This document shows positions 63,901 to 64,000 of a DNA stretch of 64,000 nt, piece by piece. Below the pieces are notes generated by a model. It was not told the DNA's origin, made no database searches, and was given only the letters and a program-made list of their open reading frames with translations. This stretch comes from Micropterix aruncella (taxonomy: Eukaryota; Arthropoda; Insecta; Lepidoptera; Micropterigidae), in contig OX155957.1 in assembly GCA_944548615.1 (NCBI GenBank), positions 4,146,795 to 4,210,794 of the forward strand, written 5' to 3'. Every line of letters begins with the position of its first letter. Positions within the stretch are counted from its first letter, which is position 1. The position numbers were made by a program, and so were the translations under genes.

Positions 63901-64000
63901 ATTTTAAACTTACCAAAAATGACTCATCTGCAATATTTTCATCAATCATTAGAACAGTGTGCGTTTATAGTGTCAATGATTTTAAAAATATTTTCAATAA
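63901..64000. other. Window end, nothing recognised
   Basis: AT-rich, no feature supported. Confidence 0.3.

Overview
This window is insect nuclear DNA, AT-rich and dominated by repeats. Reasons: eukaryotic gene structure with short 5'UTR introns, non-LTR and Penelope-like retroelements, MITEs, long (AT)n microsatellites and a short TTAGG-type repeat run. A lepidopteran host is my best guess. It rests on an interspersed repeat near 7.5 kb (a 'CCGACTTC...GGAGGAGG' motif followed by a 'gaggaattgagggaa' stretch) that I remember as common in moth and butterfly genomes. No single gene proves it. LAYOUT. (1) 0.2-19.6 kb holds three tandem copies of one duplicated segment, each with an intact 253-residue classical short-chain dehydrogenase/reductase gene (5197-5958, 11078-11839, 18884-19645, all +). 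Each copy keeps a TATA-like box, a conserved 5' leader and a 70-104 bp intron ending immediately before the ATG. The copies have been pulled apart by insertions. In copy 1 a ~3.95 kb retro-insertion flanked by a 13-bp target duplication carries a broken serine-protease fragment plus a 5'-truncated LINE. In copy 2 a ~640-bp foldback MITE sits 16 bp after the stop codon. In copy 3 a LINE fragment begins 8 bp after the stop codon. (2) 20.9-47.2 kb is a ~25.7 kb array of a 589-bp repeat. About 1.3 units lie in one orientation, then a palindromic junction at 21856, then ~42 units in the other orientation. The array is bounded on both sides by (AT)n. (3) 47.2-56.2 kb is a gene-poor graveyard: LINE remnants, a piggyBac-like MITE with TTAA duplications, a Harbinger-like element nested in a LINE remnant, and a Penelope 3' fragment. 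(4) 56.2-62.9 kb is a cluster of Penelope-like elements (PLEs). One has an RT plus GIY-YIG reading frame open from its stop codon (58816) to a 200-bp assembly gap (60828-61027). Next to it is a small ~557-bp-unit repeat with the same architecture as the large satellite. MAIN POINT. The 589-bp array, the 557-bp repeat and PLE copy 2 share one design. Each ends in a short 3' tail starting with TAAGTG-(C/G)-C-(C/T)-TTT, each tail runs straight into (AT)n, and each has an inverted copy of its own 3' part joined to its 5' end. The 589- and 557-bp units also share two hairpins whose stems differ in sequence but keep pairing. The simplest reading is that both tandem repeats are non-autonomous elements, inserted as multimeric RNAs by the PLE machinery, and that one of them became a 25-kb satellite. 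This is inference from sequence comparison by eye. No alignment, RNA folding or database search was run.
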